This document shows positions 7,065-17,579 of a stretch of 64,000 nt of DNA, one piece after another (the first letter of the stretch is position 1; every line of letters begins with the position of its first letter). The notes beneath the pieces were generated by a model that was not told the DNA's origin, searched no databases, and was given only the letters and a program-made list of their open reading frames with translations. This DNA is from Isoalcanivorax pacificus W11-5 (GTDB lineage Bacteria > Pseudomonadota > Gammaproteobacteria > Pseudomonadales > Alcanivoracaceae): positions 3,736,994 to 3,800,993 of the forward strand of contig NZ_CP004387.1 of assembly GCF_000299335.2 (NCBI RefSeq), written 5' to 3'. Position numbers and translations under genes: made by a program.

Positions 7065-8324
7065 CTACATCCTGATCGTCATGCCATCCACCAGCGCATT
7101 GCGGTACGCGCGCCACGCCGGCCACAGGCCCGCCAGCACACCACCGGCCAGCAATGCCGCCAGCAGGGCGGCCTCGTGTGCGGTCGGCGGCCACAGGCTG
7201 ATGGTGAGGCCAAGCTGGCCACTGATCCAGTCGCTGGCGGCCCAGGCCATACCTTGCAGCAGCAGCACGCCAAGCACGGCACCGCCCAGGGACAATACCA
7301 GCGATTCACCGATCACCAGTGCAAAAATCTGCCACGGCCTGGCACCCAGCGCACGCAGCAGTGCCATTTCCCGGCGACGCTCGTTGAGGCCCGTCAGCAG
7401 CGCGGTGAGCATCACCGTGAGCGCCACCACGGCCACCAGCGCGGACACCGCCAGCAGCGCCTGTTCGCCGACGCGCATCATGTCCCAGAGTTGTTGCAGT
7501 GTCAGCCCCGGCAGGATCGCCATCAGTGCTTCGTCGCGGTCGGTGTTGATCTGCCGCTGCACCTGGAACACGGCACGGCGGGAAGTCAACCCGACCATCA
7601 CGGCCGTGACCGAGGACGGTGTCAGGTCCATCTCGCGTACGCGTTCGGCGCTGAGCCGGTAGCCGGGCAGGGGCGCGCCACCGCGCCAGTCGGCGTGAAT
7701 CGCTTCCATGCCGGCCAGGCTGATATGCACGGTGTTGTCCACCGGCGTGCCGGTGCGCTCGAGGATGCCGACCACGCGAAACGGTTTGTCGGCATGCTGT
7801 GTCAGGCTGACCGCACCGGTGCCGTGTGCCAGCACGAGGCGCGCGCCTTGCTGGTAGCCCAGCTTGCGGGCCACTTCGGCGCCCAGCACGGCGTCGAAGA
7901 CGTCATCGAAAATGCCGCCACTGGCCAGCCGCAATGATTCACCTTGGCGATAACGGTAATGCTCGAAATACGCCGCTGAGGTGCCGAGCACCGGAAATCC
8001 TTTGTGCGAATCACCCAGCGACAGCGGCACGATCCAGTCCACCTGCGGATGCGTGCGCAGTTTTTCCACGCTGGCCCAGCTCACGTTGCTGGTCGGGTCG
8101 CCCATGCGGAACACGCTGTAGAGCAGTAAATTGATCGGCCCGCTGCGGGCGCCGACGATCAGGTCCACGCCAGAGAGCGTGTTGGCAAAACTGTGCCGCG
8201 CTTCCACGCGCAGCCGCTCCACGCCCAGCAGCAACGCCACACTCAGCGCCACCGAGCAGATCACCAGTGCCGCGGTGCTGCGCCGGTTCCAGAGGCTGGC
8301 GCGGGCCAGTTTCAGCACTGTCAC
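7065..8324 (-). CDS. FtsX-like ABC transporter permease (MacB/LolC type)
   Basis: The 419-residue permease has an N-terminal membrane helix, a large periplasmic domain (about residues 50-280) and three C-terminal membrane helices with the FtsX motif ERRREMALLRALGARPWQIFALVIGES. Translation probably starts at a GTG at 8324 that overlaps the ATPase stop (GTGA). Permeases of this type do not move small ions through a channel but act on periplasmic or lipid-anchored substrates. Its homologue (PA4065) belongs to the Zur-regulated zinc-starvation cluster, so it may work on a zinc-carrying protein. Confidence 0.85.
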   Translation of the reverse strand: MTVLKLARASLWNRRSTAALVICSVALSVALLLGVERLRVEARHSFANTLSGVDLIVGARSGPINLLLYSVFRMGDPTSNVSWASVEKLRTHPQVDWIVPLSLGDSHKGFPVLGTSAAYFEHYRYRQGESLRLASGGIFDDVFDAVLGAEVARKLGYQQGARLVLAHGTGAVSLTQHADKPFRVVGILERTGTPVDNTVHISLAGMEAIHADWRGGAPLPGYRLSAERVREMDLTPSSVTAVMVGLTSRRAVFQVQRQINTDRDEALMAILPGLTLQQLWDMMRVGEQALLAVSALVAVVALTVMLTALLTGLNERRREMALLRALGARPWQIFALVIGESLVLSLGGAVLGVLLLQGMAWAASDWISGQLGLTISLWPPTAHEAALLAALLAGGVLAGLWPAWRAYRNALVDGMTIRM

Positions 8325-9018
8325 GATGCACCGCCGTTGATGTCGCGCAGCGACAGGCTGCGATGGAAGCGCGGCGCCAGCGACAGGTCGTGGCTGACGA
8401 ACAGCAGCGCAGCGCCGGCAGCGGTGCATTCCTGTATCAGCAGGGCGACGAATTCGCTGCGGCGATCCGTGTCCAGCGCGGAGGTGGGTTCGTCGGCGAT
8501 CACCAGCCCCGGCGCCCCCATCAGCGCGCGCGCTGCGGCGACTCGCTGTTGCTGGCCCACGGACAGCGCCGTGACCGGCCGCCGCAACACGTCATCGGCA
8601 GCCAGGCCCAGCCGTTCCAGCAGGCGCCGCGCCTGGGCTTCCGGGCTGCCATCGCGGGCGCAGGCCTCGGCCCGGCGCCGCTCGGAAAAACGGCACGGCA
8701 ACAGCACGTTGTCGAGCACCGACAGATACGGCAGCAGGTTGAATTGCTGGAAGATGATGCCGAGGTGTTCGGCCCGAAAGCGGTCGCGGCGGGCACCGCG
8801 CAGTTGCGCAAAGGATTCGCCCAGCACACGGACCTGCCCCTGCTCCGGTGTCGCGATACCGGCAATCAGCGCCAGCAGCGTACTCTTGCCGCTGCCGCTG
8901 GGGCCGGCCAGAAAAAGCTGCTCGCCTTCGGCGACGGCGAAGTGCTGCACGTCGATCACACAGGGTGCGCGCCGGTGCCAGCGGAAGCGCACGTCATCCA
9001 GTTGCAGGGCCATGCTCA

Positions 9019-9019
<1 letters not shown>
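8321..9019 (-). CDS. ABC transporter ATP-binding protein (LolD/MacB type)
   Basis: The 232-residue ATPase has a Walker A (GPSGSGKS), Q-loop (IIFQQFNLLPYLSVLDNV), signature ALSVGQQQRVAAARALM, Walker B (LVIADEPTSALD) and H-loop (LFVSHD). It overlaps the DUF2796 stop (TGATG) and the permease start, so the four genes are tightly coupled. It powers the FtsX-like permease. A second in-frame ATG six bases later could be the true start. Confidence 0.9.
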
Positions 9020-9633
<614 letters not shown>

Positions 9634-9660
9634 GACGAGCTCCTCAATGACGGTGGCGGC

Positions 9661-9681
9661 AAATGTTATACAGTAACAAGA
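9661..9681 (-). promoter_or_regulatory. Zur-like operator
   Basis: AAATGTTATACAGTAACA (9661-9678) is a near-palindrome (TGTTA...TAACA) close to the gammaproteobacterial Zur box (TGTTATA-N-TATAACA type). It lies 28-45 bp upstream of the DUF2796 start. The position fits repression when zinc is plentiful, as known for the Pseudomonas homologue of this operon. Confidence 0.7.
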
Positions 9682-9784
9682 CCCGGCGACACCCCTCCGG
9701 GTTCCCTTCACCTGATCTGCACCGTGCGTACCGCAGGCTGGTTTCTGTCTGCACGCTTCCCACAGAACGGCCAACGGACACCGA

Positions 9785-10729
9785 ATGCTCCGTCCCCTGA
9801 TGACCCTATTCGCACTACTGCTCGGCGGCTGCGGCGCCCAGCCTGCCGAGACGGTGCCGACCCGGATGACCCCGTATCTGACACCGGACAGCATGGTCAC
9901 CCGCGATGGCAGCCACCAGCCGCTGGCAATCTGGTTGCCCGAGGGCGAACCGGAGGCCGTCATCATCGGGCTGCACAGCTTCGGTGACTATCATGCCGCC
10001 TTTGATCACCTCGGGCCCTGGTTCGCCGCCCAGGGTATCGCGTTCTACACCTGGGACCAGCGAGGTTTCGGTGCGCACCCCGATGCCGGCCACTGGCCGG
10101 GCGACGCGCGGCTGATCACCGACACCGTGGACGCCATCCGCCTGCTGGATGCCCGCTGGCACGCGCCTATTTATCTGCTCGGCGAAAGCATGGGCGGCGG
10201 CGTGGCCCTGATCACCGCCGCCGAGCACCCGACACTGCCCATCGCCGGCCTGGCCCTGGCCGCGCCCTCGGTGCGTGCCGGGCTGCGCACCCGTTACCTG
10301 TGGAACGCGCTGTTCACCGTGGGCGGCGCACTGATGCCCGGCGCCAGCTACACCCTGACCCGCGACCCGGACGACCCGCGCTACTACCCGCCCAGTGCCG
10401 CGCGCCTGGCAAGCGACCCGCAAGTGATCCACGACGTACGCCTGGACACCTACCGCGACCTGATCCGCTTCACCGACCGCGCCTCCGATCTCGCCGCCGA
10501 GGTGCGTGCGCCGATCCTGCTGCTGTACGGCGGCCGCGACGGCATGATCCCGCCAGTGTCCATCGCACAACTGCGCAAGGCGCAGCCGCAGCGGCTGGCG
10601 TATCACTTCTACCCCGACGCTCCGCACCTGCTGCTGCAGGCCAGCGACTGGCAGCACTACAGCCGCGACATCCTGCACTGGATTCAACAAAGCGTTACTG
10701 GTGTCGCCGCCACGCGCGCGCAACAATAG
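9785..10729 (+). CDS. Alpha/beta-hydrolase lipoprotein (monoacylglycerol-lipase-like)
   Basis: The 314-residue protein has a lipoprotein signal with lipobox LLGGCG (Cys16) and a serine-hydrolase fold: oxyanion region IIGLHSFGDY, nucleophile elbow GESMGGG, acid in LLLYGGRDGMIPP and a late His in PDAPHLLL. This is the lysophospholipase/monoacylglycerol lipase pattern (Hydrolase_4). A lipid-anchored enzyme could hydrolyse lysophospholipids or glycerides at the envelope. It precedes mtgA by 27 bp and may be cotranscribed. The substrate cannot be read from the sequence. Confidence 0.8.
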   Translation: MLRPLMTLFALLLGGCGAQPAETVPTRMTPYLTPDSMVTRDGSHQPLAIWLPEGEPEAVIIGLHSFGDYHAAFDHLGPWFAAQGIAFYTWDQRGFGAHPDAGHWPGDARLITDTVDAIRLLDARWHAPIYLLGESMGGGVALITAAEHPTLPIAGLALAAPSVRAGLRTRYLWNALFTVGGALMPGASYTLTRDPDDPRYYPPSAARLASDPQVIHDVRLDTYRDLIRFTDRASDLAAEVRAPILLLYGGRDGMIPPVSIAQLRKAQPQRLAYHFYPDAPHLLLQASDWQHYSRDILHWIQQSVTGVAATRAQQ

Positions 10730-10756
10730 CGCGCAATGCATCACACAGGGGACACC

Positions 10757-11467
10757 ATGCCCACCTCCCGCCCACGCCGCTGGACGCGACGCCTGTGGCA
10801 ATTGCTTGCGCTGGCACTGGTCGCACTGGTGTTGCTGCAATTGTGGTTCGCTGCCTGGCTGTTCTGGTACCGCAGCCACCCGCCGCTGGAAACAGCGTTC
10901 ATGGCACGCGAACTCAGCCGCCTGCGCGACGACAATCCGCAGGCCCGGCTGCGCTACGACTGGGTGCCCTATGACCAGATCTCCAACCATCTCAAGCGCG
11001 CGGTGCTGGCCGCCGAAGACACCCGCTTCACCCAGCATGGCGGCATCGACTGGGACGGCGTGAAGCACGCCATCGAACGCAACCGCGAGGCTGGCGACAC
11101 CGTGGCCGGTGGCTCCACCATCAGCCAGCAACTGGCCAAGAACCTGTTTCTGTCCAGCCGCCGCTCGTACGTGCGCAAAGGCCAGGAGGTGGTGATCACG
11201 CTGATGCTGGAGCAGGTGCTCGACAAGCGCCGCATTCTGGAGCTGTATCTGAACGTGGCCGAATGGGGCGAGGGCGTGTTCGGGGCAGAAGCCGCAGCAC
11301 GCCACTACTTTGGCAAGCCCGCCGCCCGGTTGCAGCCCTGGGAGGCGGCTGATCTGGCCGCGCGCCTGCCCCGGCCGCGCTATTACGACCGCAACGGCCG
11401 CACAGACTGGCTGCGGCAATACAGCGGTATCATCCAGGCGCGCATGTATCAGGTGCCGATTCCGTGA
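10757..11467 (+). CDS. mtgA: Monofunctional peptidoglycan glycosyltransferase
   Basis: The 236-residue protein has one N-terminal membrane anchor (about residues 17-40) and a single GT51 domain with all key motifs: the catalytic Glu in LAAEDTRFTQHGGIDW, GGSTISQQLAKNLFLS, the second Glu in VVITLMLEQ and ILELYLNVAEWG. No transpeptidase domain follows, so it is MtgA, which polymerises lipid II into glycan strands. The ATG at 10757 has GGGGAC before it. The length matches the family. Confidence 0.95.
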   Translation: MPTSRPRRWTRRLWQLLALALVALVLLQLWFAAWLFWYRSHPPLETAFMARELSRLRDDNPQARLRYDWVPYDQISNHLKRAVLAAEDTRFTQHGGIDWDGVKHAIERNREAGDTVAGGSTISQQLAKNLFLSSRRSYVRKGQEVVITLMLEQVLDKRRILELYLNVAEWGEGVFGAEAAARHYFGKPAARLQPWEAADLAARLPRPRYYDRNGRTDWLRQYSGIIQARMYQVPIP

Positions 11468-11550
11468 TGGCGCGGAACCACCACCGCCCGCACCGCTCAA
11501 ACCCTTGCCGTGGCCACGGGCCGCGCACCGCACAGCAAGAGGATGTCGCA

Positions 11551-12957
11551 ATGCCCCGATCCAGCCGCCTGCCCGCCCTGTTCCTGGTGCTGGGCGCCCT
11601 GCTCAGCGCCTGCAGCGATGACGCACCGCCCGCCCCCGACAACGCGCCGCCGCCCCCGACGCCGCAGGAAAAGACCCTGAACGGCGTCTGGCAGGAAACC
11701 GGCGGCAGCGCCCGCGTGATGGTGCTTGGCGATGGCCAGCAACTGCACCTGCTGGGCTTCGAGGATCTGCAGGGGCGCCACTGGCAGGCAGATCAGGCCG
11801 ACACGCTGCAATTGAAGATGCTGGTGCGCAGCACCGGCACGCCGGTCGAACAGCACCCGCGCTTTGACCTGGACAATGACAACGGCACCCTCACCCTGGC
11901 CAACGACGACGAAGCCGCCATCACCGGCACCTGGCAGCGCGCGCCCGGCGCCGCCGTGCGGCTGCAGGGCCGCATCACCCTGCCGGACGATTTCAGCATG
12001 CCTGCGGACGCCGTGCTGGCCATTACGCTGGAAGAACAGGACGCCGACGGTCTGCCGGCGGACATCATCCGCCGCCAGCTCAGCCGCCCGAAAGCCGGCA
12101 GCGAGGCCGTCGACTATCGCTTTTACCTGACCCCCGCAATGTTCACGGAGCACCCCGGCGCCCGCCTGACCGTGCGCGTGATGGTGGACGGCGCGCTGCA
12201 GTACCTTGGCCATGCCGCCGACCTGACCGGCGCCCCCCAGGACAACCTGGATATCGCGCTGGAAGCACTCAACGGCGCCACCTCCGGCCAGCGCGCCGCC
12301 AACGCACCGCTGCGCACCTTGCACGGCGAATATCGCTACGTGGCCGATGCCGCCGTGTTTACCGAATGCGCCAGCGGCAAGCGTTACCCCGTCGCCTACA
12401 GTGAAGGCGGGGCAGAACTCGAGCGCGCCTTCCTGGCGGCCGAGCGTCCCAGCGCCGGCGATGGCCTGCCACAACCCCTGCTGATGACCGTCACCGGCAC
12501 CCTGCAGGATGGCCCTGGCATGGAAGAGGGCACCGTGGTGGAGCAACTGTTCGTACAAACCCTGGAGCGCACCATGCCCGAAGGCAACTGTGCCAACCGT
12601 GGCACGGCGACACTGGAAAACACCTACTGGAAACTCACCCTGCTCGGCAGCCAGCGCGTGCAGACTGCGGAACATCAGCGCGAAGCACACCTGGTGCTGC
12701 ACGGCCAGGAGAAACATGCGCGGGGTAACCTGGGCTGCAACCAGTTCACCGGCAGTTATGAACTGGACGGCGACACGCTCACGTTCGGCCCCCTCGCCGC
12801 CACCAAGATGGCCTGCGCCGGTGGCATGAATATTGAAGGCGATTTCAGCGCCGCACTGGACCGGACCCGCCGCGTGCAACTCGATGGCGAGACACTGATC
12901 CTGCTTGATGAGCGCGGCAAACGGCTGGCGGAATTGCAGGCCGTCTATCTGTACTGA
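11551..12957 (+). CDS. Multidomain META/YbaY-type lipoprotein
   Basis: The 468-residue protein starts with a lipoprotein signal (lipobox LLSAC, Cys21) and a proline-rich linker. The domains appear in order: an NlpE-like part (LNGVWQETGG to LTLAND), a YbaY-like domain (VRLQGRITLPDDF to ALQYLG), a COG3650-like repeat (LHGEYRYVADAAVFTECASG), and a C-terminal META/HslJ domain (YWKLTLLG, RGNLGCNQFTGSY, ATKMAC). These domains are associated with envelope stress and resistance to hydrophobic compounds. AGAGGA precedes the ATG at 11551. It is probably outer-membrane anchored and facing the periplasm. Confidence 0.8.
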   Translation: MPRSSRLPALFLVLGALLSACSDDAPPAPDNAPPPPTPQEKTLNGVWQETGGSARVMVLGDGQQLHLLGFEDLQGRHWQADQADTLQLKMLVRSTGTPVEQHPRFDLDNDNGTLTLANDDEAAITGTWQRAPGAAVRLQGRITLPDDFSMPADAVLAITLEEQDADGLPADIIRRQLSRPKAGSEAVDYRFYLTPAMFTEHPGARLTVRVMVDGALQYLGHAADLTGAPQDNLDIALEALNGATSGQRAANAPLRTLHGEYRYVADAAVFTECASGKRYPVAYSEGGAELERAFLAAERPSAGDGLPQPLLMTVTGTLQDGPGMEEGTVVEQLFVQTLERTMPEGNCANRGTATLENTYWKLTLLGSQRVQTAEHQREAHLVLHGQEKHARGNLGCNQFTGSYELDGDTLTFGPLAATKMACAGGMNIEGDFSAALDRTRRVQLDGETLILLDERGKRLAELQAVYLY

Positions 12958-13005
12958 CCGTACCGGCGGACCCGCCCTGATTGCTGACCTGAACGGAGAT
13001 ATGCA

Positions 13006-13710
13006 ATGCCCCGCGCGCTGATTCTCAAGCATGTGCCCTTCGAAGGCCCCGCCGCCATCGGCGACTGGCTGGCCAGCGAGGGCTTTGAGACCCGCACCCT
13101 GCTGTTGTCCGAGCCACACACCCTGCCGGCGCTGGACGAGATCGACTGGCTGATCGTGATGGGCGGCCCGATGGGCGCCAACGATGAAGCCACCTGCCCC
13201 TGGATGGCCGCCGAAAAACGCCTGATCCGCGACGCCATCGACAACGGCCGCACCGTGATCGGCATCTGCCTGGGCGCACAGTTGATCGCCAGCGTGCTGG
13301 GCGCGCCGGTGACCCGTAACCCGGCGCCGGAAATCGGCTGGTTCCCGATCCAGCCGACCGTGGACTGCCCGCAGGAGATCAGCCTGCTGTTCCGCGACAT
13401 GCCGAAAGTGCTGCACTGGCATGGCGACACCTTCGCGCTGCCGGACGGTGCGCGCCACCTGTTCGCCAGCGAAGCCTGCGACAACCAGGGTTACCTGTAC
13501 GCAGACCGCGTGCTCGGCCTGCAATGCCATCTGGAGTGCGATGCCGACACACTGGCCGGCCTGTGCTACCACTGTGCCGACGAACTGACACCCGACACCT
13601 GGGTGCAGGACGCCGAGACGTTGCAGTCGGTATCCGACATCGCCCTCGCCTCACTGCATGAACGCCTGTTTGCCCTGCTGGCGCTCCTGCCACGCGAACG
13701 CGCCGCCTGA
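13006..13710 (+). CDS. Class I glutamine amidotransferase-like protein
   Basis: The 234-residue protein is a free-standing GATase of the GMP-synthase-like group. The catalytic Cys88 lies in VIGICLGAQLIA, and the His and Glu lie in LGLQCHLECD. The oxyanion region is VMGGPMGANDE. Such single-domain proteins often hydrolyse gamma-glutamyl compounds, but the substrate is unknown here. It follows the META lipoprotein by 48 bp with its own purine-rich ribosome site (CGGAG). Confidence 0.85.
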   Translation: MPRALILKHVPFEGPAAIGDWLASEGFETRTLLLSEPHTLPALDEIDWLIVMGGPMGANDEATCPWMAAEKRLIRDAIDNGRTVIGICLGAQLIASVLGAPVTRNPAPEIGWFPIQPTVDCPQEISLLFRDMPKVLHWHGDTFALPDGARHLFASEACDNQGYLYADRVLGLQCHLECDADTLAGLCYHCADELTPDTWVQDAETLQSVSDIALASLHERLFALLALLPRERAA

Positions 13711-13951
13711 CCACGCAAGCAAAACGAGACATGCGTCACACAATGACATCTGGCCCCTCGCCATCACGCGTGGCATAACCTGTCGACACCAGCCCGGTGG
13801 CTCCGGCCACCGGCATCTGGCAGCACAGGCAAGTGCCCGGCCGCGTCCTGTTCCGTCGCGGCATCAGCACAGGGCAGGCATGCCCTGTATGCTTGATCCA
13901 TAAAAGTCGGCCGATAAAGGCCGACCCATAAAAAACGAGGGATTTTGTGCC

Positions 13952-14707
13952 ATGTCATGGCTTTCCTGGGGGGCCACGCTGGCCGGCGGGGCTGCGGCTT
14001 TTTTTTATCTGGGCGTACCATTCCTCGTGCGCGGCAGCCAGTGGCTGCCGGCGCAGTATCGGTTCCAGCCGTTGCCATTTGATGACTACATCGGCCTGCA
14101 GACAGCCACACACCAGCAGCATGTGAGCCTGCTGCGCGAACGCGGCTTTGAAGTGGTGACGTTCCTGTCACCCACGCTGATGGTGGATGCGGCGGTCACG
14201 CTGCTGCGCCACCCGGTCCGCCACAGCCTGTGCAGTGTAGCCACGCTGTCCAACGCGCAGAGTGTGCTCGACTACGTGGAGCTGGTGCGCAGCTGGGACA
14301 ACGGCGCCATGCTGGTAATGAACAACAGCACGGTGCCGAATCCGTTCCCTGAAGACCCGGCGCGGCTGCAATGTCGCCTGCCGGGCACATCGCCGGACCA
14401 GCTGTACGACCTGTTCGACATGACCGAGCGCTATCTGACCCGCGCGCGCGGCCTCACCGCGCGGGACGTGCCCAAAGACCAGGTGTCGGAATTTGTCGCC
14501 GGTTATCTGCAACACGAAGCCGAGCGCATGACCACACTCGGCTATTTTGCTGCACCGGTACAGGGGCGGCGGCCGTGCACGATCAAAGGCGCCTGCCTGA
14601 TGACCTGGCAGGCGCTCTGGCCGTTCAAGGGCTGGATCGCCTACCGTCACCGGACGGCGGTGAACCAGTTGCTGGCGCTGGCGCGGGCCGACGTGGGCCT
14701 GCCCTGA
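13952..14707 (+). CDS. Unknown protein with an N-terminal membrane anchor
   Basis: I do not recognise this 251-residue protein. It starts with a hydrophobic segment (about residues 5-26) and continues as a soluble domain with HQQHVSLLRERGFEVVTF, an aromatic- and Arg-rich middle and a late hydrophobic patch (TWQALWPFKGW). It has two small GC-rich hairpins upstream (13872-13886 and 13906-13925) and lies tail-to-tail with cobQ. Codon use matches the surrounding core genes. Confidence 0.6.
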   Translation: MSWLSWGATLAGGAAAFFYLGVPFLVRGSQWLPAQYRFQPLPFDDYIGLQTATHQQHVSLLRERGFEVVTFLSPTLMVDAAVTLLRHPVRHSLCSVATLSNAQSVLDYVELVRSWDNGAMLVMNNSTVPNPFPEDPARLQCRLPGTSPDQLYDLFDMTERYLTRARGLTARDVPKDQVSEFVAGYLQHEAERMTTLGYFAAPVQGRRPCTIKGACLMTWQALWPFKGWIAYRHRTAVNQLLALARADVGLP

Positions 14708-14719
14708 GGCAGTGCCCCG

Positions 14720-16171
14720 CTACACGCCCAGGCAGCGATGCAGCCAGGCTGTGTCCAGATGCGCCACCACCATGTCGGCCAGCCGGTCGAGCTGTTGTTC
14801 GCGGTGGGCGCGGTAATCCGGCGCCGCCACCCCGCGCAGGCCAAGCCGCGACAGTAACGCCGCACAGGCATCCGGCGTATCGAACAGCCCGTGCATGTAG
14901 GTGCCGAACACCTGCCCGTCCTCACTCACCGCACCGTCGTCATGGCCCGCGTCGGTACGCATCAGCGGACGCGCCAGCGCAACGCCCGCACTGACGCCGT
15001 TGTGAATTTCGTAGCCGGCAAACGGCACGCCTTCCGGCAGGATCAGGCCGGTGACCTGGCGCAGCTGTTTGCCCGCGACCATCCGCGTGCGCACCGGCAA
15101 CAGCCCGAGCCCCGGCGTGCTGCCGGCAGCCCCTTCCAGCCCGTCCGGGTCATCCACACTCTCGCCCAGCATCTGGAAACCACCGCAAATTCCCAGCACA
15201 CGCCCGCCGTAGCGCAGATGACGCCGGATGATCTCCTCCCAGCCCTGCGCACGCAGCCAGTCCAGGTCCGCGCGCGTGTGCTTGCTGCCCGGCAGGATAA
15301 TCACGTCCGCCGGCGGCACCGGCTGGTCCGGGCCGACGAAGGTGAGCGCCACCTGCGGGTGCAGACGCAACGCATCAAAATCGGTGTGGTTGCTGATGCG
15401 GGGCAAGACCGGCACCACCACTCTCAATGCCCCGGCACCGGCCTCTGTCATCGGCAGGCCGATGCTGTCTTCTGCATCCAGCAACAGCCCGTGCAGATAC
15501 GGCAGCACCCCCAGCACCGGCTTGCCGGTGCGCGCGGTGAGCCAGTCCAGCCCGCTGGTCAGCAACGACAGGTCGCCACGAAAACGGTTGATGATAAAAC
15601 CGAGCGTGCGTGCCTGTTCTGACGCGGACAGCAGTGCCAGCGTGCCAACAAGTTGTGCGAAGACGCCGCCGCGATCAATGTCACCCACCAGCAACACCGG
15701 GCAATCGGCCATTTCCGCAAAGCCCATATTGGCGATGTCGTTGTCGCGCAGATTGATTTCTGCCGGGCTGCCGGCCCCTTCGGCAATGATCACGTCATAA
15801 CGTGAGGACAACGCCTGCCAGGCCTCACGCACGGCGTGCATCGCCTCGCGTTTATAGGCGTGATAATCCAGCGCCTGCATGTTGCCGACCACCTGCCCGC
15901 GCAGAATCACCTGAGCACCACAATCGGTCTGCGGTTTCAGCAACACCGGGTTCATGTCGGAGTGCGGCGAGATGCCACACGCCAGTGCCTGTAATGCGGT
16001 GGAACGGCCTATCTCCCCACCGTCTTCCGTGACCGCACTGTTGAGCGCCATGTTCTGCGGTTTGAACGGCGCCACCGACACCCCCTGCCGGGCCAGATAA
16101 CGACACAGCGCCGCCACCACCGTACTTTTCCCGGCATCCGAGGTCGTGCCCTGAATCATCAGCGTCGGCAT
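14720..16171 (-). CDS. cobQ: Cobyric acid synthase
   Basis: The 483-residue protein has an N-terminal P-loop-like synthetase domain ([31 protein letters not shown]) and a C-terminal glutamine amidotransferase with nucleophile Cys in [13 protein letters not shown] and a final His in GTYMHGLFD. It amidates adenosylcobyrinic a,c-diamide at four side chains using glutamine and ATP. The length is normal. It lies at the left edge of the B12 locus and is separated from cobO by a CorC-family gene on the other strand. Confidence 0.95.
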   Translation of the reverse strand: MPTLMIQGTTSDAGKSTVVAALCRYLARQGVSVAPFKPQNMALNSAVTEDGGEIGRSTALQALACGISPHSDMNPVLLKPQTDCGAQVILRGQVVGNMQALDYHAYKREAMHAVREAWQALSSRYDVIIAEGAGSPAEINLRDNDIANMGFAEMADCPVLLVGDIDRGGVFAQLVGTLALLSASEQARTLGFIINRFRGDLSLLTSGLDWLTARTGKPVLGVLPYLHGLLLDAEDSIGLPMTEAGAGALRVVVPVLPRISNHTDFDALRLHPQVALTFVGPDQPVPPADVIILPGSKHTRADLDWLRAQGWEEIIRRHLRYGGRVLGICGGFQMLGESVDDPDGLEGAAGSTPGLGLLPVRTRMVAGKQLRQVTGLILPEGVPFAGYEIHNGVSAGVALARPLMRTDAGHDDGAVSEDGQVFGTYMHGLFDTPDACAALLSRLGLRGVAAPDYRAHREQQLDRLADMVVAHLDTAWLHRCLGV

Positions 16172-16270
16172 GGCCCCTCCCGGTCAGTCTTGGCAAGGCC
16201 AGGATTGTAATGCACCATCAAAGTCCCTCAACACCTCCGCCGCGCGTGCAAAACACGGTGCGGCCACTTC

Positions 16271-17575
16271 ATGGAATTCCTGCTGATCCTGTTCCTGATC
16301 GTGCTCAACGGCGTGTTCGCCATGTCTGAAATTGCCGTTGTCTCCGCCCGCAAGGCGCGGTTGCAAATTCGTGCCGACGAAGGCCATACCAGTGCCAACG
16401 CCGTGCTGGCCCTGCAAGAAAAACCGGCAGGCTTCTTTTCCACCATCCAGGTGGGCATCACCTCGATCGGGATTCTCAGCGGCGCGGTGGGTGAAAACGC
16501 GCTGGCCGGGCCGATCAATGACATGCTGTCCACGGTGCCGGCGCTGGCGCCCTACAGCCGCGGCCTGTCGCTGGCACTGGTGGTGGCACTGATCACCTAC
16601 CTGTCCGTGGTGGTCGGCGAACTGGTGCCCAAACGCCTGGCCCTGCTGGCACCGGAAACCATTGCCGGGCTGATCGCCCGCCCGATGAGCTGGCTGTCCA
16701 GCATTGCGCGGCCACTGGTGTGGCTGCTGTCGCGCTCCAGCGATCTGCTGATGCGCCTGCTCGGCGCCCGCCCGAACGAAGAACCGCCGGTCTCGGATGA
16801 AGAGATCAAGGTGCTGATGGAACAGGGCGCCGAAGCCGGCGTGTTTCACATCAGCGAACAGACACTGGTTTCGAACGTGCTGCGCCTGGACGAACAGAGC
16901 ATCAACGAGATCATGACGCCGCGCAAAGATGTCTATTACATCGACCTGACCAGCAGCGAAGAGGTCATCCACCAGCGCATCATCAGCAGCCCGCACTCGC
17001 GCATTCTGGTCTGTGACGGCGGGCTGGAGCAGATCGTCGGCGTGCTGCGCACCAATGATCTGGTCAAGCGTGTGCTCGCTGGCGAGGCCACCGATGTGCG
17101 CGCGGTGATGCGTCCGCCGGTGTACATTCCGGAATCCATCACCACCACCAGCCTGTTCGAACAGTTCCGCCAGACCCGCGCGCAACTGGCCTGCATCGTC
17201 GATGAATATGGCGACCTCACCGGCATCGTCACCGTCACCGACGTGCTGGAAGCCATCGTCGGCGACATGCCGGAAGAAGACCAGGACGACACCCCGGAAA
17301 TGGTGCAGCGCGGCGACGGCAGCTGGCTGGTGGACGGCACCATGACCATTCAGCGCTTCAAGCAGGCATTCGACCTCGGCCGCCTCGACGATGAAGCCGA
17401 AGACGAGTACTACACCATGGGCGGTTTTGCCATGCACCGGCTCGGGCGCGTACCGGCCGTGGCCGACACCTTCGTCTGTGCCGAACTGGAATTCGAAGTG
17501 ATGGACATGGACCGCAGCCGCGTCGACAAACTGCTGGTGACCCGCCGCCCGGCGACACCGGCCAACGACACCTGA
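16271..17575 (+). CDS. HlyC/CorC (CNNM) family transporter
   Basis: The 434-residue protein has an N-terminal DUF21 domain with four membrane stretches (LILFLIVLNGVFAMSEIAVVSARK; VVGELVPKRLALLAPE), two CBS domains (from IMTPRKDVYYIDL to EAIVGDMPEE) and a C-terminal CorC_HlyC domain (WLVDGTMTIQRF to KLLVTRR). The family exports Mg2+ or Co2+ or regulates such transport. Its position between two cobalamin genes makes a role in cobalt handling thinkable but not shown. Its own minus-strand neighbours cobQ and cobO are transcribed the other way. Confidence 0.9.
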   Translation: MEFLLILFLIVLNGVFAMSEIAVVSARKARLQIRADEGHTSANAVLALQEKPAGFFSTIQVGITSIGILSGAVGENALAGPINDMLSTVPALAPYSRGLSLALVVALITYLSVVVGELVPKRLALLAPETIAGLIARPMSWLSSIARPLVWLLSRSSDLLMRLLGARPNEEPPVSDEEIKVLMEQGAEAGVFHISEQTLVSNVLRLDEQSINEIMTPRKDVYYIDLTSSEEVIHQRIISSPHSRILVCDGGLEQIVGVLRTNDLVKRVLAGEATDVRAVMRPPVYIPESITTTSLFEQFRQTRAQLACIVDEYGDLTGIVTVTDVLEAIVGDMPEEDQDDTPEMVQRGDGSWLVDGTMTIQRFKQAFDLGRLDDEAEDEYYTMGGFAMHRLGRVPAVADTFVCAELEFEVMDMDRSRVDKLLVTRRPATPANDT

Positions 17576-17579
17576 CGGC

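Noticed and set aside
11497..13572. Very long minus-strand ORF (691 codons) opposite the META lipoprotein and amidotransferase
   Set aside because: It is a shadow of GC-rich genes; the plus-strand proteins have signal peptides, ribosome sites and known motifs.
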